DNA of 64,000 nt from JBBBNV01 sp037137075 (GCF_037137075.1 NZ_JBBBNV010000012.1:1-64000); one strand, 5' to 3'. Positions 35,518-44,056 are shown, counted from the stretch's first letter. The notes: a model not told the origin generated them from the letters alone. Program-made: numbers and translations.

Positions 35518-36966
35518 ATGGAACAGCTGCACAAAGCCTCTGCGCTCGCGCCGGTATTATACGACGAGATGACTGACGGCACCGGAACAATTCGTTCCCA
35601 CTACGAGAAAATCTACCAGCAATTCGCCCGTATGAGCGAAGCCGAATTGAACCGCAAGCAAACGGCAATTATCAAACGGATGATGGAGGAAGGCATCACG
35701 TTCACGCTTTACAGTGAAAGCCAAAATGAACCGCTGGAGCGAACCATTCCGTTCGACCCTGTCCCCCGAGTCATTACCCGTGCCGAATGGGAAATGCTGC
35801 AGAAGGGCCTGCGTCAGCGTATAAAGGCGCTGAACTTGTTTCTGTGGGACATTTATCATGATCAGCTGATTGTCAAAGAGGGGATTGTCCCCCGCCGCAT
35901 GATTGTCGGCAACCGTTACTTCCGCCCGGAAATGATGCGTCTGGACGTGCCCGGCGGCAGCTATGTCACTACAGCCGGCATCGATATTATCCGTGACGAG
36001 GCGGGACGCTTCATGGTGCTGGAGGACAATTTGCGTTCCCCGTCGGGCTTCTCCTACCTGTACAAAAGCCGCTCCATAATGGCGCAGCTGTTCCCGGAGC
36101 TGTATTTCTCTTATTCCGTCGAGGATGTGGATCAGGGGCTGCATCAATTCCGATCCGTTCTGAAAAGCCTGGACCCCTCCGGCAAAAAAAAGCCGGTCAT
36201 TGCGCTGCTCACGCCGGGCTCGCACAATTCGGCCTATTATGAGCACACCTTTCTGGCCCAGCAGATGGGCATTGAGCTGGTGGAGGGCCGTGACCTCGTT
36301 TGTATTGACCACAATGTATATATCCGGGGCATGAAGCAGTTGCGGCCTGTCGATGTAATTTACCGCCGGATCGATGACGATTTTCTCGACCCGCTGGCCT
36401 TCCGGCCGGATTCCTTGCTCGGTGTGCCCGGACTGATGAATGTATATCGTGCAGGCAACGTGGCGATTGCCAACGCGCCCGGAACCGGAGTGGCCGACGA
36501 CAAGGCGATGTATGCCTACGTGCCGGAAATGATTCGTTATTATCTCGGCGAGGAGCCGATGCTGGCCAGCGTGCCGACCTATCTGCTGTCAAGGCCGGAG
36601 GAGCGGGAGTATGCCCTTGCCCATCTGGATCAGCTGGTAGTGAAGGAAACCTCATTGTCCGGCGGCTACGGCATGTTGATTGGACCCGAATCGACAGAAG
36701 CGGAACGGCATTTGTTTGAAGAGAAAATCTGCGCCAATCCGGACAACTACATCGCCCAGCCGACAATCTCCTTATCAACCGCTCCTGTATTGTCCGGCGG
36801 AAGGCTGGCTTCGCGGCATATCGACCTGCGCGCGTTCGTACTGAGCGGCGAGGACATTCATATTATTCCCGGCGGACTCACCCGTGTTGCGATGAAAGAA
36901 GGCTCGCTGGTTGTCAATTCCTCCCAAGGCGGAGGCTGTAAGGATACATGGATTCTCAGAGACTAA
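35518..36966 (+). CDS. Circularly permuted ATP-grasp protein (type 2)
   Basis: 482-residue cytoplasmic enzyme of the DUF404/DUF407 family, a circularly permuted ATP-grasp ligase. Recognisable pieces are IPFDPVPRVI, RAEWEMLQKGLRQRIKALNLFLWDIYHDQLI, GIDIIRDEAGRFMVLEDNLRSPSGFSYL, DVIYRRIDDDFLDP and the C-terminal VKETSLSGGYGMLIGP. The family is predicted to make amide or peptide bonds on unknown substrates. AAGGAGG ribosome site 10 nt before the ATG; a closer out-of-frame ATG lies at 35511. First of three genes that recur together in many bacteria. Confidence 0.9.
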   Translation: MEQLHKASALAPVLYDEMTDGTGTIRSHYEKIYQQFARMSEAELNRKQTAIIKRMMEEGITFTLYSESQNEPLERTIPFDPVPRVITRAEWEMLQKGLRQRIKALNLFLWDIYHDQLIVKEGIVPRRMIVGNRYFRPEMMRLDVPGGSYVTTAGIDIIRDEAGRFMVLEDNLRSPSGFSYLYKSRSIMAQLFPELYFSYSVEDVDQGLHQFRSVLKSLDPSGKKKPVIALLTPGSHNSAYYEHTFLAQQMGIELVEGRDLVCIDHNVYIRGMKQLRPVDVIYRRIDDDFLDPLAFRPDSLLGVPGLMNVYRAGNVAIANAPGTGVADDKAMYAYVPEMIRYYLGEEPMLASVPTYLLSRPEEREYALAHLDQLVVKETSLSGGYGMLIGPESTEAERHLFEEKICANPDNYIAQPTISLSTAPVLSGGRLASRHIDLRAFVLSGEDIHIIPGGLTRVAMKEGSLVVNSSQGGGCKDTWILRD

Positions 36967-37050
36967 TTGCTGACGGCCAAACGTATAGTAGAGTGTACTG
37001 CTTTACCGTAGATTTATATTCAATGCATGAAGAACAGGAGGGACAAAGCT

Positions 37051-38004
37051 ATGCTGAACCGTATTGCGGAAGCATTGTTTTGGACGGGACGGTATGCGGA
37101 ACGGGCCGAGAATCATGCCCGGCTGATTGATGTGCATTACCATATCCGGGAACGCAGTGAGCTGGAGGACGATCACCGGGTTTGGATGCGGATTATCGGA
37201 GCTGTGAGTGATCCCGACAAATTTTTGGAGCTGTACCCCGTCTATTCGGAACGGGATGTGCTGCATTACATTACCTTGGATATAAACAATACGAATTCGC
37301 TGCTGTCGTGTGTCAGCCAGGCCCGGCTTAACCTGCGTTCTGTGCGGGAAAAGGTGCCGTGCGAGCTGTGGGAGAGCTTGAACGGCTTCTATTTATGGCT
37401 GAAGGAGAAGCAGGTCGAGCATATTTTGATTGATTCCCCGTTTTTGTTTTACCGCAAAATCAAAGAGCAGCTGGCGATGTTTCACGGCATCGCCGGATCG
37501 ACCATGCTTCGTGACGAGCTGTGGAGCATTATGGAGAGCGGCAAGTACCTGGAGCGGGCCGAGAATTCGCTTCGGATTCTGAAGTCGGTGGCGGCTGGCA
37601 TGAACGATTCAAGCCACGCATCGTACGGATACATGCAGACGGTTCTGAAATCGGTGGGCGGCTATGAGCAGTATCGCCGGATGTCGACGGAGGAGCTGAA
37701 GCTGGAGACGATTGTCGGATTTCTGATTTTGGCTGAATCGTTCCCAAGGTCCATTCATTTTGCCTACAGCTCCCTGGAGGAGAATCTGCAGCTGATACGC
37801 CGCGAGGGGCGGGGCGAGCAGCTGCATGATAAGGCGCTGCGGCTGGCGACCAAGCAGCGTATTGAATTGGCCTACCTGGAGCGGGATGCCATGAGCGGGG
37901 AAGGGCTGGAGGCGCTGCTCGCCCAGCTGCTGGATTCGACAAACGGGCTGGGCGAGGCGATGGCGAGCACATTTTTTCAATACGGGGAAGGGGCCAGTGC
38001 ATGA
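37051..38004 (+). CDS. Alpha-E domain protein
   Basis: 317-residue all-helical protein. The start, MLNRIAEALFWTGRYAERAENHARLID, is the hallmark of the alpha-E family, and a second similar piece follows (GKYLERAENSLRIL). The family is always found with circularly permuted ATP-grasp and transglutaminase-like genes and is thought to be part of the same modification system; its activity is unknown. Preferred ATG at 37051 has GGAGGGACA ahead. The stop overlaps the next start as ATGA. Confidence 0.9.
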   Translation: MLNRIAEALFWTGRYAERAENHARLIDVHYHIRERSELEDDHRVWMRIIGAVSDPDKFLELYPVYSERDVLHYITLDINNTNSLLSCVSQARLNLRSVREKVPCELWESLNGFYLWLKEKQVEHILIDSPFLFYRKIKEQLAMFHGIAGSTMLRDELWSIMESGKYLERAENSLRILKSVAAGMNDSSHASYGYMQTVLKSVGGYEQYRRMSTEELKLETIVGFLILAESFPRSIHFAYSSLEENLQLIRREGRGEQLHDKALRLATKQRIELAYLERDAMSGEGLEALLAQLLDSTNGLGEAMASTFFQYGEGASA

Positions 38005-38861
38005 AACTCGAAATCTGCCATGTGACGCACTACAACTACGCGGATATGGTCTCGGACAGTGTCAATGAGGTGCGGCTGTCGCCGCGGACGAACTACCGCC
38101 AAGCCTGCTATCATCAGCATGTGGTCACCGAGCCGGCGGCCTCCTTATTTACGTATGAGGATTTCTTCGGCAATCGGGTCCACTCGTTTACGGTAAATAA
38201 AATGCATAAGCAGCTGAAAATTACGACGACCTCCACCGTCGTTACGCATGAGAACGATAATTTGCGGCGCGAGGTGCTGTCCCCGGAGGAAGAATGGCGG
38301 TGGGTGCGATCGGAGAAGTTCCAGGATCAGGTGGCGGAATTTCTGCTGCCGACCCGGTACGTCCGGATTACGGAGGAGGTCATGAGCTTTGCGGATCGGC
38401 TTGGAACCGATGAGCAGGGGGTATTCGGCATTGTCAACCGGATGATGGAGGAGATCCGTTCCGAGTTTGCCTACCAGCCCAAATCCACCAATGTGCACTC
38501 CACCGTGGAGGAGCTGTTCCGGCTAAAGCAGGGGGTATGTCAGGATTTTACCCATCTTATGCTGGCGCTGTGCCGGTTTAAAGGCATTCCGGCGCGCTAT
38601 GTGAGCGGATATCACTTTGTCGGCGATTTGAACTCCCGGATGGCCCATTTCGAGCAGGCCTCGCATGCCTGGGTGGAGGCGTACATTCCAGGAACAGGCT
38701 GGCTCGGCTTCGATCCGACCAACAATTGCCAGGTCGGCGGACGGCATGTGAAGCTGGGACATGGCCGGGATTATCACGATATTGTGCCGGTGAAGGGGGT
38801 ATACCGGGGGACGCCCGAGCAGAGCTTACATGTGCTCGTCGACGTCCGCAAAATCGGCTGA
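38001..38861 (+). CDS. Transglutaminase-like cysteine protease family protein
   Basis: 286-residue protein: an N-terminal beta-rich domain (1-90, HVTHYNYADMVSDSVNEVRLSPR) then a transglutaminase core with the catalytic triad C180 (GVCQDFTHL), H222 (SHAWVEAY) and D238 (LGFDPTNN), all in place. Such proteins are predicted to act as peptidases or amide-transferring enzymes opposed to, or following, the ATP-grasp ligase. Translationally coupled to the alpha-E gene. No signal peptide, so the whole system is cytoplasmic. Confidence 0.92.
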   Translation: MKLEICHVTHYNYADMVSDSVNEVRLSPRTNYRQACYHQHVVTEPAASLFTYEDFFGNRVHSFTVNKMHKQLKITTTSTVVTHENDNLRREVLSPEEEWRWVRSEKFQDQVAEFLLPTRYVRITEEVMSFADRLGTDEQGVFGIVNRMMEEIRSEFAYQPKSTNVHSTVEELFRLKQGVCQDFTHLMLALCRFKGIPARYVSGYHFVGDLNSRMAHFEQASHAWVEAYIPGTGWLGFDPTNNCQVGGRHVKLGHGRDYHDIVPVKGVYRGTPEQSLHVLVDVRKIG

Positions 38862-38919
38862 AGCTGATGAGCTTCGCAGGTGATAAGGGCTGCTTAAGCC
38901 GCAGGAAGCTTTTCAGCAG

Positions 38920-38968
38920 AACGGCAAAACGGCTCTTCCCGCTTGGGAGGGGCCGTTTTGCCGTTTTG
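38920..38968 (+). terminator. Terminator of the ATP-grasp operon
   Basis: AACGGCAAAACGGC pairs with GCCGTTTTGCCGTT, with an inner TTCCC/GGGA pairing. T runs occur within the 3' arm. The remainder of 38862-39166 shows no gene. Confidence 0.8.
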
Positions 38969-39166
38969 CCGCGTGGTCGAGTGAACGAGACTGGCAGCTT
39001 AATTACACGATTATGAACGGATGTCTGCCGGCAATAGATGGCGGCTTGTTTCTTCGGAAAGCCAGCGATATTTGTTGCCGTATTTGCTGCGCTTGTATGC
39101 GGCTTAGGGCTCCGTCCGGCATCATGTATCGAATAAGTAGCCGGCTGGATCATGGATGCTAGCCTG

Positions 39167-39622
39167 TCAGGAGGGCGAACCCGAGGTCGCCGCCCCTACG
39201 GGCCGGGGGGCCGTAGGGATCTGCAATACCCCGCCGGATTGGGGCGCAGGGTTTGCTTTGACCGAAGCGGCTGGCCCCGGCTGGGGGATCGGTTCTTTTT
39301 TTCGACGTTGAATAAACAGGAAAATGAACGGAATGCATAGAAACAGCGGCAGCGACGAGATCATGAACGTATCGGCGATGGCCCGGACGCAGGCTTCCTT
39401 CTGGACGAGGCCGGAAATGGGCGATAAGGCCAGGCCTTGCGCGGACGCCCTGTCGATCCCGGATTGCAGGAATCCGGCGGTGAGTGTGCTTGCCGTCGAT
39501 GTTGCCGCGACGGAGGTGTTGGTCACATTCTCCGAGATTTCCGAGCCTGCCCTGACCTGCAGGTTGGTCATGACGGCGGTTAAGACGGCAATCGCCATTG
39601 AACCGGCCACCTGTCCGATGCA
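39167..39622 (-). pseudogene. C-terminal fragment of a DHA2-family drug exporter
   Basis: About 150 residues on the minus strand: GQVAGSMAIAVLTAVMTNLQ, a soluble loop, IADTFMISSLPLFLCIPFIFLFIQRRKK and a Pro/Ala-rich tail. This is the last part (helices 13-14 region) of a 14-helix EmrB/QacA-type transporter. There is no start codon or N-terminal part; upstream the homology stops abruptly at the 3' end of the EAL gene (39624). Probably the scar of a deletion that joined the two loci. Confidence 0.75.
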
Positions 39623-39623
39623 G

Positions 39624-40412
39624 TCAGGCCTCCAGCAGTGTTTCCAGCAGCATTGCGGTTTTGGGCTTGGGCAGCGGGGGAGAGAAGTAGTAGCCCTGCA
39701 CGACATCACAGTTATGCTGTTCATAGAATGCATATTGCATCTCCGTTTCGACCCCCTCGGCAATAACCTCCAGCTCCAAACGGTGGGCCAAATCCAGCAT
39801 GCAGGTTAGAACAACCTCCGTTTTGCTGTTGGAGGATAGCGATTGGGTGAAGGTTCGGTCGATTTTTAACGTGTCGATCGGGTAGTTGATTAAATAATTC
39901 AGGGAGGAGTACCCGCTCCCGAAATCATCCAGGGATAATCGCACCCCGATGGATTTCAGTTCATGCAGCTTCTGAATAAGGGTATCTTCCTGCAGCATGG
40001 CTACACTTTCGGTCAGCTCCAGGTCCAGATAAGACGGCGGCAGTCCGGAGCGATCGAGGGCTTGCTTGACGACGTCCACGAAGCCGTCCTCCTGAAGCTG
40101 TACCGCCGAGACGTTGACTGCGATACGAAAAGGGACACCAAACAAGCTATGCCACATTAGACAGGTGCGGCAGGCTTCGTTTAGCACCCAGCTCCCAATA
40201 GGAATTATAGCTCCGGTTTGTTCGGCGACGGAAATGTAGGCAAGCGGGGAAACATCGCGGTATTCCGGGCGTTTCCACCGAAGCAGCGCCTCCAGGCCTA
40301 CGAGCTTGCCGCTTTTAATGTCGATTTGAGGCTGATAATAAAGTTCAAATTGGTTTTGTTCGATGGCTTCCTGTAGAGCCTGCTCCAGATTGCGCCGCTC
40401 CTGTTGATCCAA
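39624..40412 (-). CDS. Stand-alone EAL domain c-di-GMP phosphodiesterase
   Basis: 262-residue protein made of a single EAL domain that hydrolyses cyclic di-GMP. All catalytic positions are kept: EALLR (41-45), NVSAVQ, ELTES, DDFGSGYSS, LKIDRTF, AEGVET and VQGYYFSPPLP. It looks like the C-terminal half of a GGDEF-EAL protein, but the TTG at 40412 has its own GGAGGGAG ribosome site 6-7 nt upstream, so it is probably expressed alone. It lies 29 nt after the Spo0E-like gene, in the same operon, and ends at the DHA2 fragment. Confidence 0.88.
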   Translation of the reverse strand: MDQQERRNLEQALQEAIEQNQFELYYQPQIDIKSGKLVGLEALLRWKRPEYRDVSPLAYISVAEQTGAIIPIGSWVLNEACRTCLMWHSLFGVPFRIAVNVSAVQLQEDGFVDVVKQALDRSGLPPSYLDLELTESVAMLQEDTLIQKLHELKSIGVRLSLDDFGSGYSSLNYLINYPIDTLKIDRTFTQSLSSNSKTEVVLTCMLDLAHRLELEVIAEGVETEMQYAFYEQHNCDVVQGYYFSPPLPKPKTAMLLETLLEA

Positions 40413-40441
40413 CGTATTCTCCCTCCACCATGCTGCGATTG

Positions 40442-40708
40442 TCAGCTTCCTCTGCTGCGGCTGTCACGGACGGTTGCGTTTTCCACCTTGAAACCACGGT
40501 GGGCCGGCGCACCGTCCTTTCCGATCCGGCCAATGCGGGTTTGCTCCATATCATTGTAGAATTGAATCCAGTAGTCCAGTTGAACGCTAAGCTCATACAC
40601 TCGCGGATGGGTGAGTGATTGAAACACCTTGTAGGTCATATGCAGTTCATGACGCAAGCGCTCAATCATGCTGGCGATGTACTTTGGGTCTTCCGGAGGA
40701 GTCATCAT
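40442..40708 (-). CDS. Spo0E-like sporulation phosphatase
   Basis: 88-residue protein. Residues 10-55 match the Spo0E family (MIERLRHELHMTYKV, then the signature SVQLDYWI at 41-48, equivalent to SQELDxxI). Family members dephosphorylate Spo0A-phosphate and delay sporulation. The basic C-terminal tail of about 35 residues is longer than usual. Of the two possible starts (ATG 40708 and 40705), both have AGGGG upstream. It is the first gene of a two-gene operon with the EAL gene, and its promoter region contains the left inverted repeat of the recombinase unit. Confidence 0.75.
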   Translation of the reverse strand: MMTPPEDPKYIASMIERLRHELHMTYKVFQSLTHPRVYELSVQLDYWIQFYNDMEQTRIGRIGKDGAPAHRGFKVENATVRDSRSRGS

Positions 40709-40771
40709 CAGTAATACCCCTGTTTCTTTCGCCTGGATTCGATTATTGGCGCTCTGTTTATTACAATGGTG

Positions 40772-40794
40772 TTCGTACAATGCATGTTGTTCGA
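40772..40794 (+). repeat. Left 23-bp inverted repeat of the recombinase unit
   Basis: Exact reverse complement of 41881-41903. It begins TTCGTACAA and ends TTGTTCGA around TGCATG. With the next base, the arms TTCGTACAA and TTGTTCGAA are a 9-bp dyad with one mismatch around a 6-bp spacer, the layout of a tyrosine-recombinase core site. It lies between the divergent Spo0E-like and recombinase genes. Confidence 0.9.
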
Positions 40795-40819
40795 ATTGGA
40801 TATAAGGAGGCACAGGACC

Positions 40820-41782
40820 TTGGATAACCATTTTGAACAAATCGATGTCCGGGCTGAGGCCGCTCTGCTTATGGAGATTGGCCGTTCAGCCCCTTCAAGC
40901 GATGATCAAATCGTGCAAATGTTTTTGACCACCTGCACACAATCGCCCTACACGCTTCGCAATTACAAAAATGCGATCCAGCTGTTCCGCACGTTCACAG
41001 CTTACCGCCCGCTGAAGGATATTACATGGAAAGACATGGAGGCTTTCAAGCTGGCGTTAGCGCGGGGAATACTGGCAAAATCAACCACAGCGTACGCCCC
41101 GGCTACGGTGGCAAGCATGCTGTCCCCTCTGCGTTCATTTTACAAATGGTGCAGTGATCCGAACATCGGGATATTTAAGCATAACCCGACGACAAGCTTG
41201 AAATCGCCCAAAGTTCAAATTACCAGCGGCCTCAATTATTTAACCAAACGGGAGCTGGCGCTGCTGCTGAACGAACTAAAACAGCGCGGCCGGCGGGACT
41301 ATATCCTCGGTCTCATGCTGATTATGCTGGGATTGCGGGTGTCGGAGCTGGCTGGACTGCAGTGGGAGGATTTCCATCCCGATCCGCTTGAAACCTCGGT
41401 ATGGCTTACTGTGAAGAAGGGCAAAGGTGGGAAGGTCCGGGAGGTCAAAGTGCCCGCCACGCTATGGAAGCAGCTGATCGTCTATGCTGAAGAGAACGGA
41501 GGGATGCAACCGGGGCGCGTCTTCCCCATTACAGTTCGGCGAATTGAGCGTATTATTGAGGCCGCCCGCAATTCCAGCGCTTTGACCAAGCAAGTCACGC
41601 CGCACTGGTTTCGCCACACGAATGCGACACTGGCCTTACTGCACGGAGCATCCCTGCAGCAGGTTCAGGAAACATTAGGCCATTCTTTTATGAATACAAC
41701 TCAGAGATACTTACATACCGTTGAGCAATTAAAAAAAGCGGCTCCCGACTTCGTCGAGGAAAGTATAAAGGACATCCTCTAG
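40820..41782 (+). CDS. Tyrosine recombinase flanked by inverted repeats
   Basis: 320-residue phage-integrase-family recombinase. N-terminal SAM-like core-binding domain (about 28-112, SPYTLRNYKNAIQLFRTFT) and a catalytic domain with R173 (LGLRVSELAGL), a lysine in VKKGKGGKVREV (about 199-205), HxxR (H262, R265), H288 (LGHSF) and nucleophile Y297 (TTQRYLHT). All active-site residues are intact. TTG at 40820 is 9 nt after AGGAGG. The gene is enclosed by a perfect 23-bp inverted repeat, so it most likely inverts the DNA carrying itself, like a site-specific inversion switch. Confidence 0.9.
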   Translation: MDNHFEQIDVRAEAALLMEIGRSAPSSDDQIVQMFLTTCTQSPYTLRNYKNAIQLFRTFTAYRPLKDITWKDMEAFKLALARGILAKSTTAYAPATVASMLSPLRSFYKWCSDPNIGIFKHNPTTSLKSPKVQITSGLNYLTKRELALLLNELKQRGRRDYILGLMLIMLGLRVSELAGLQWEDFHPDPLETSVWLTVKKGKGGKVREVKVPATLWKQLIVYAEENGGMQPGRVFPITVRRIERIIEAARNSSALTKQVTPHWFRHTNATLALLHGASLQQVQETLGHSFMNTTQRYLHTVEQLKKAAPDFVEESIKDIL

Positions 41783-41804
41783 TTCCGAGGAACTATAAAA
41801 GGGG

Positions 41805-41834
41805 TGGTCAGATCAGCGTATTTTATGCTAGTAT
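41805..41834 (+). promoter_or_regulatory. Promoter-like sequence pointing out of the invertible unit
   Basis: TGGTCA (41805-41810), 18-bp spacer, and an extended -10, TGC-TAGTAT (41826-41834). In the present orientation it reads rightwards through the right repeat towards the 3' end of a convergent gene. If the unit were inverted, it would read through the left repeat into the Spo0E-like/EAL operon. Based on sequence pattern only. Confidence 0.4.
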
Positions 41835-41880
41835 GGAAATATCTTCTTCTCAAAAAAATTGCTAGATTCCACGGTTATTG

Positions 41881-41903
41881 TCGAACAACATGCATTGTAC
41901 GAA
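41881..41903 (-). repeat. Right 23-bp inverted repeat of the recombinase unit
   Basis: Exact reverse complement of 40772-40794. It lies 98 bp after the recombinase stop codon. A minus-strand TATAAT (41908-41913) lies 5 nt outside it and would face the recombinase gene if the unit were inverted. Confidence 0.9.
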
Positions 41904-41941
41904 TCCTATTATAGTCTATTATTTCCTTCCAAATACGTAAA

Positions 41942-41980
41942 AAACCGCCGCGGGCATTTCATTTTGCCACGGCGGGTTCA
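41942..41980. terminator. Bidirectional terminator
   Basis: AACCGCCG-C-GGGCA / TGCC-A-CGGCGGGTT hairpin with A run on the left and T run on the right. It separates the recombinase unit from the convergent gene at 42063. Confidence 0.75.
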
Positions 41981-42062
41981 TTTTATCTAGACCGCTCATT
42001 GATGATAAGGCACCTACACGCTGGCCGCCGGTGATTCGAGAGGGAAGGAAGCTCCCGGATGG

Positions 42063-42842
42063 CTAAGCAACCGGCTTATCCCTTCCAGCGGGCTCTTTCG
42101 TTACCACCGTAATTTCCTTGGCCCCTTCCCAATTGTAGCCGCCGGGGATGATGGTGATGGATACGTTCGTCCTGCAGGGGACGCGAAAGAGACTGATGCC
42201 CATATATTCAATGCATGCAGGGTCGCTTGAAGTTAAAACCCGCTCGCTCACCGGCTTTTGATCCTCTCGCACCAGTTGAACGACGCCGCCTATAGGCACG
42301 GTATAGCGGGTTTTGGCGATACGAACGGTGTTTTCATTCGGTATCGAGTACCGGATGACCGTTGCGCCGGGATAGATTGGGAGCTGGTAGGGAGCCAGTA
42401 CAAATTCGCCGCCGAGCTTCTCCCAAACCTTGAACTGATTGCCCGAGCCTTGAATGAGGCGAGTTCCCTCGAAAAACACGGACCCCTGAAAAATATCGTT
42501 CTCCTTCACATACGTTCGGATAGCTCCTCTTTCCTCGCCAAGCACCTCATAGGTCAAGAAAGCGCCGGAGCCGATGCCCATGCTGTACAGCACCAGAACC
42601 GGAGTGCCCGTCAAATTCCACCGCCGATTGTAAAATTGCACACCGACCGCATTGTCCATTTGATGTGTATACACGATGTGCCATTGCCCGGTCAGCGGAT
42701 GCTGCTGCATTATGCGCACATAGGTGGTATAAGTGTTGCGGTCTTCGTCCAGAATCAGCACGTAAGGGGCGTGCGTACGGCCCAGCGTGATGGAATATAC
42801 CCGATGTGCTTGCGGATCGGCGCGAAACCATGGTTCATACAT
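42063..42842 (-). CDS. Protein of unknown function
   Basis: 259 residues from the ATG at 42842, which has GGGAGG 9 nt ahead (the frame is open to 42884). No signal peptide or membrane helix. The first half reads like repeating beta strands (YSITLGRTHAPYVLILDEDRNTYTTYVRIM, WHIVYTHQMDNAVGVQFYNRRWN, LVLYSMGIGSGAFLTYEVL), perhaps a beta-propeller-like sheet, and the rest is also beta-rich. I do not recognise a family. Confidence 0.7.
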   Translation of the reverse strand: MYEPWFRADPQAHRVYSITLGRTHAPYVLILDEDRNTYTTYVRIMQQHPLTGQWHIVYTHQMDNAVGVQFYNRRWNLTGTPVLVLYSMGIGSGAFLTYEVLGEERGAIRTYVKENDIFQGSVFFEGTRLIQGSGNQFKVWEKLGGEFVLAPYQLPIYPGATVIRYSIPNENTVRIAKTRYTVPIGGVVQLVREDQKPVSERVLTSSDPACIEYMGISLFRVPCRTNVSITIIPGGYNWEGAKEITVVTKEPAGRDKPVA

Positions 42843-42973
42843 GCTTAAAAACCTCCCGCTCATGGTTGAATCGTACGGATTCACGATATGCGGCAGGCCT
42901 GGTCATGGTTACACGCCTACATTCAACTCGTCGGAGTTATCCGTGCGTCGCAAGGCCAAATCGGCTGCGGCTG

Positions 42974-43879
42974 TCAAAAAGGCGTAAAGCGCGTTCCGTC
43001 AAAGGCAAAGCGTTCCAGCTTCGTATCCGGATCGCCTGTAAGCTCGCCGTCCTCAGACAAGCCGTAGCGGGATACCCAGTGGAACAGCTGCGGACCGTCC
43101 AGATCATCGGTAATCCGGCAGCTGCCAACGGCGAACGTAGCCCGCTGCGGCAGCATAGCCTGCCTGTCGGTCATAATTCCGTTCCAGGCCTCAATATATT
43201 GGCCGTTCTCAACATACCACAGCCGGACCCTTTCCTCATGGCCCCCTGTCCCGCCATCTGCAGTAACCGTTTCAAACATACGCTTGCCGCCGATATCGCG
43301 GCCGGTTAAATCCCAGGTATCCACTTTAAAAGCTTGCTCATGGACCAGTGTAAACCCGCCGTCAGGCTGATGAAGGAGCAGAAAGAAATGTCCCAGATGC
43401 ACAGCGCCGTCAATACGGGCTACCAGATCGGGGGCGCCATCGCCGTTCACATCGGCGAGCTCGAAGGACAATCCGTCCGTATAATAGTCCGTGTCCTTAC
43501 CCTGGGCTCGGAGGAGGTGAATCACCTCGTCCCGGGTGAGCTTGCCCTGCGGGGCAGATAATGGGGCCGCCGCTTGGGCTTCCTCCCGGGTATATGCGGC
43601 TTGGGCCCAATTTCCTGCCGTGTATGGCGCTTGCAGGCCCATGCCGCTAGGGGCTGATCCCGCTGTCGGAATCGAAGGGCCCGCGCTGTTCTGAGCGGCA
43701 GCGGCTCCAGTTTGTGAGGCTGCGCCGGAAGCTGCACTGGAGCTGTCCAGGCCATGGCTGCCGGCAGACATGACATAATTGGCAGATAATCCGAGCAGCA
43801 GCGCCAGGGGGATACCCACAAGCCAGTGACGGAAACGAGGTTTGCGGGGGGCCGGGGTGGGAGACATTATTAGCTTCAT
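42974..43879 (-). CDS. Membrane-anchored protein with a VCBS/FG-GAP-like calcium motif
   Basis: 301 residues. A basic N-terminus and one helix (about 18-37) act as signal anchor, followed by a 70-residue Ala/Ser/Gly/Gln linker. The outside domain contains FELADVNGDGAPDLVARID, a DxNxDGxxD calcium-binding loop of the FG-GAP/VCBS type, and then beta-rich sequence with LWYVENGQYIEAWNGI. Function unknown; probably a cell-surface binding protein. Same strand as the preceding unknown gene, with a 131-bp gap. Confidence 0.75.
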   Translation of the reverse strand: MKLIMSPTPAPRKPRFRHWLVGIPLALLLGLSANYVMSAGSHGLDSSSAASGAASQTGAAAAQNSAGPSIPTAGSAPSGMGLQAPYTAGNWAQAAYTREEAQAAAPLSAPQGKLTRDEVIHLLRAQGKDTDYYTDGLSFELADVNGDGAPDLVARIDGAVHLGHFFLLLHQPDGGFTLVHEQAFKVDTWDLTGRDIGGKRMFETVTADGGTGGHEERVRLWYVENGQYIEAWNGIMTDRQAMLPQRATFAVGSCRITDDLDGPQLFHWVSRYGLSEDGELTGDPDTKLERFAFDGTRFTPF

Positions 43880-43949
43880 CCTTTGTAAAATAATGGTTTA
43901 TTTTAATAAAGACGGATTAGAACCCCAAAAAGTTTCTGTTTGCCAAGCC

Positions 43950-44003
43950 TTAAAAAAATCTTCATATAATGTGCCAGTACAGTTTACAAACCACCTCTAT
44001 ACT
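43950..44003 (+). promoter_or_regulatory. Possible Pho box and -10 upstream of alkaline phosphatase
   Basis: TTAAAA (43950), TTCATA (43961) and TTTACA (43983) fall on an exact 11-bp ladder with one non-matching step at 43972. This resembles the PhoP recognition pattern TT(A/C/T)A(C/T)A repeated every 11 bp. A -10-like TATACT lies at 43998-44003. Confidence 0.4.
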
Positions 44004-44056
44004 TAACCTATTCATATGTTGATATGTTCATATTTGTCGGAGGTGTGTTTACACGC

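Noticed and set aside
38971..38981. Another repeat start (GTGGTCGAGTG)
   Set aside because: About ten matching bases only, no hairpin; likely chance after the terminator.
40820..41782. Recombinase as XerC/XerD housekeeping or an integrative-element integrase
   Set aside because: No dif-like location signs or adjacent tRNA/attachment-site duplication; the perfect inverted repeat around the gene fits inversion better.
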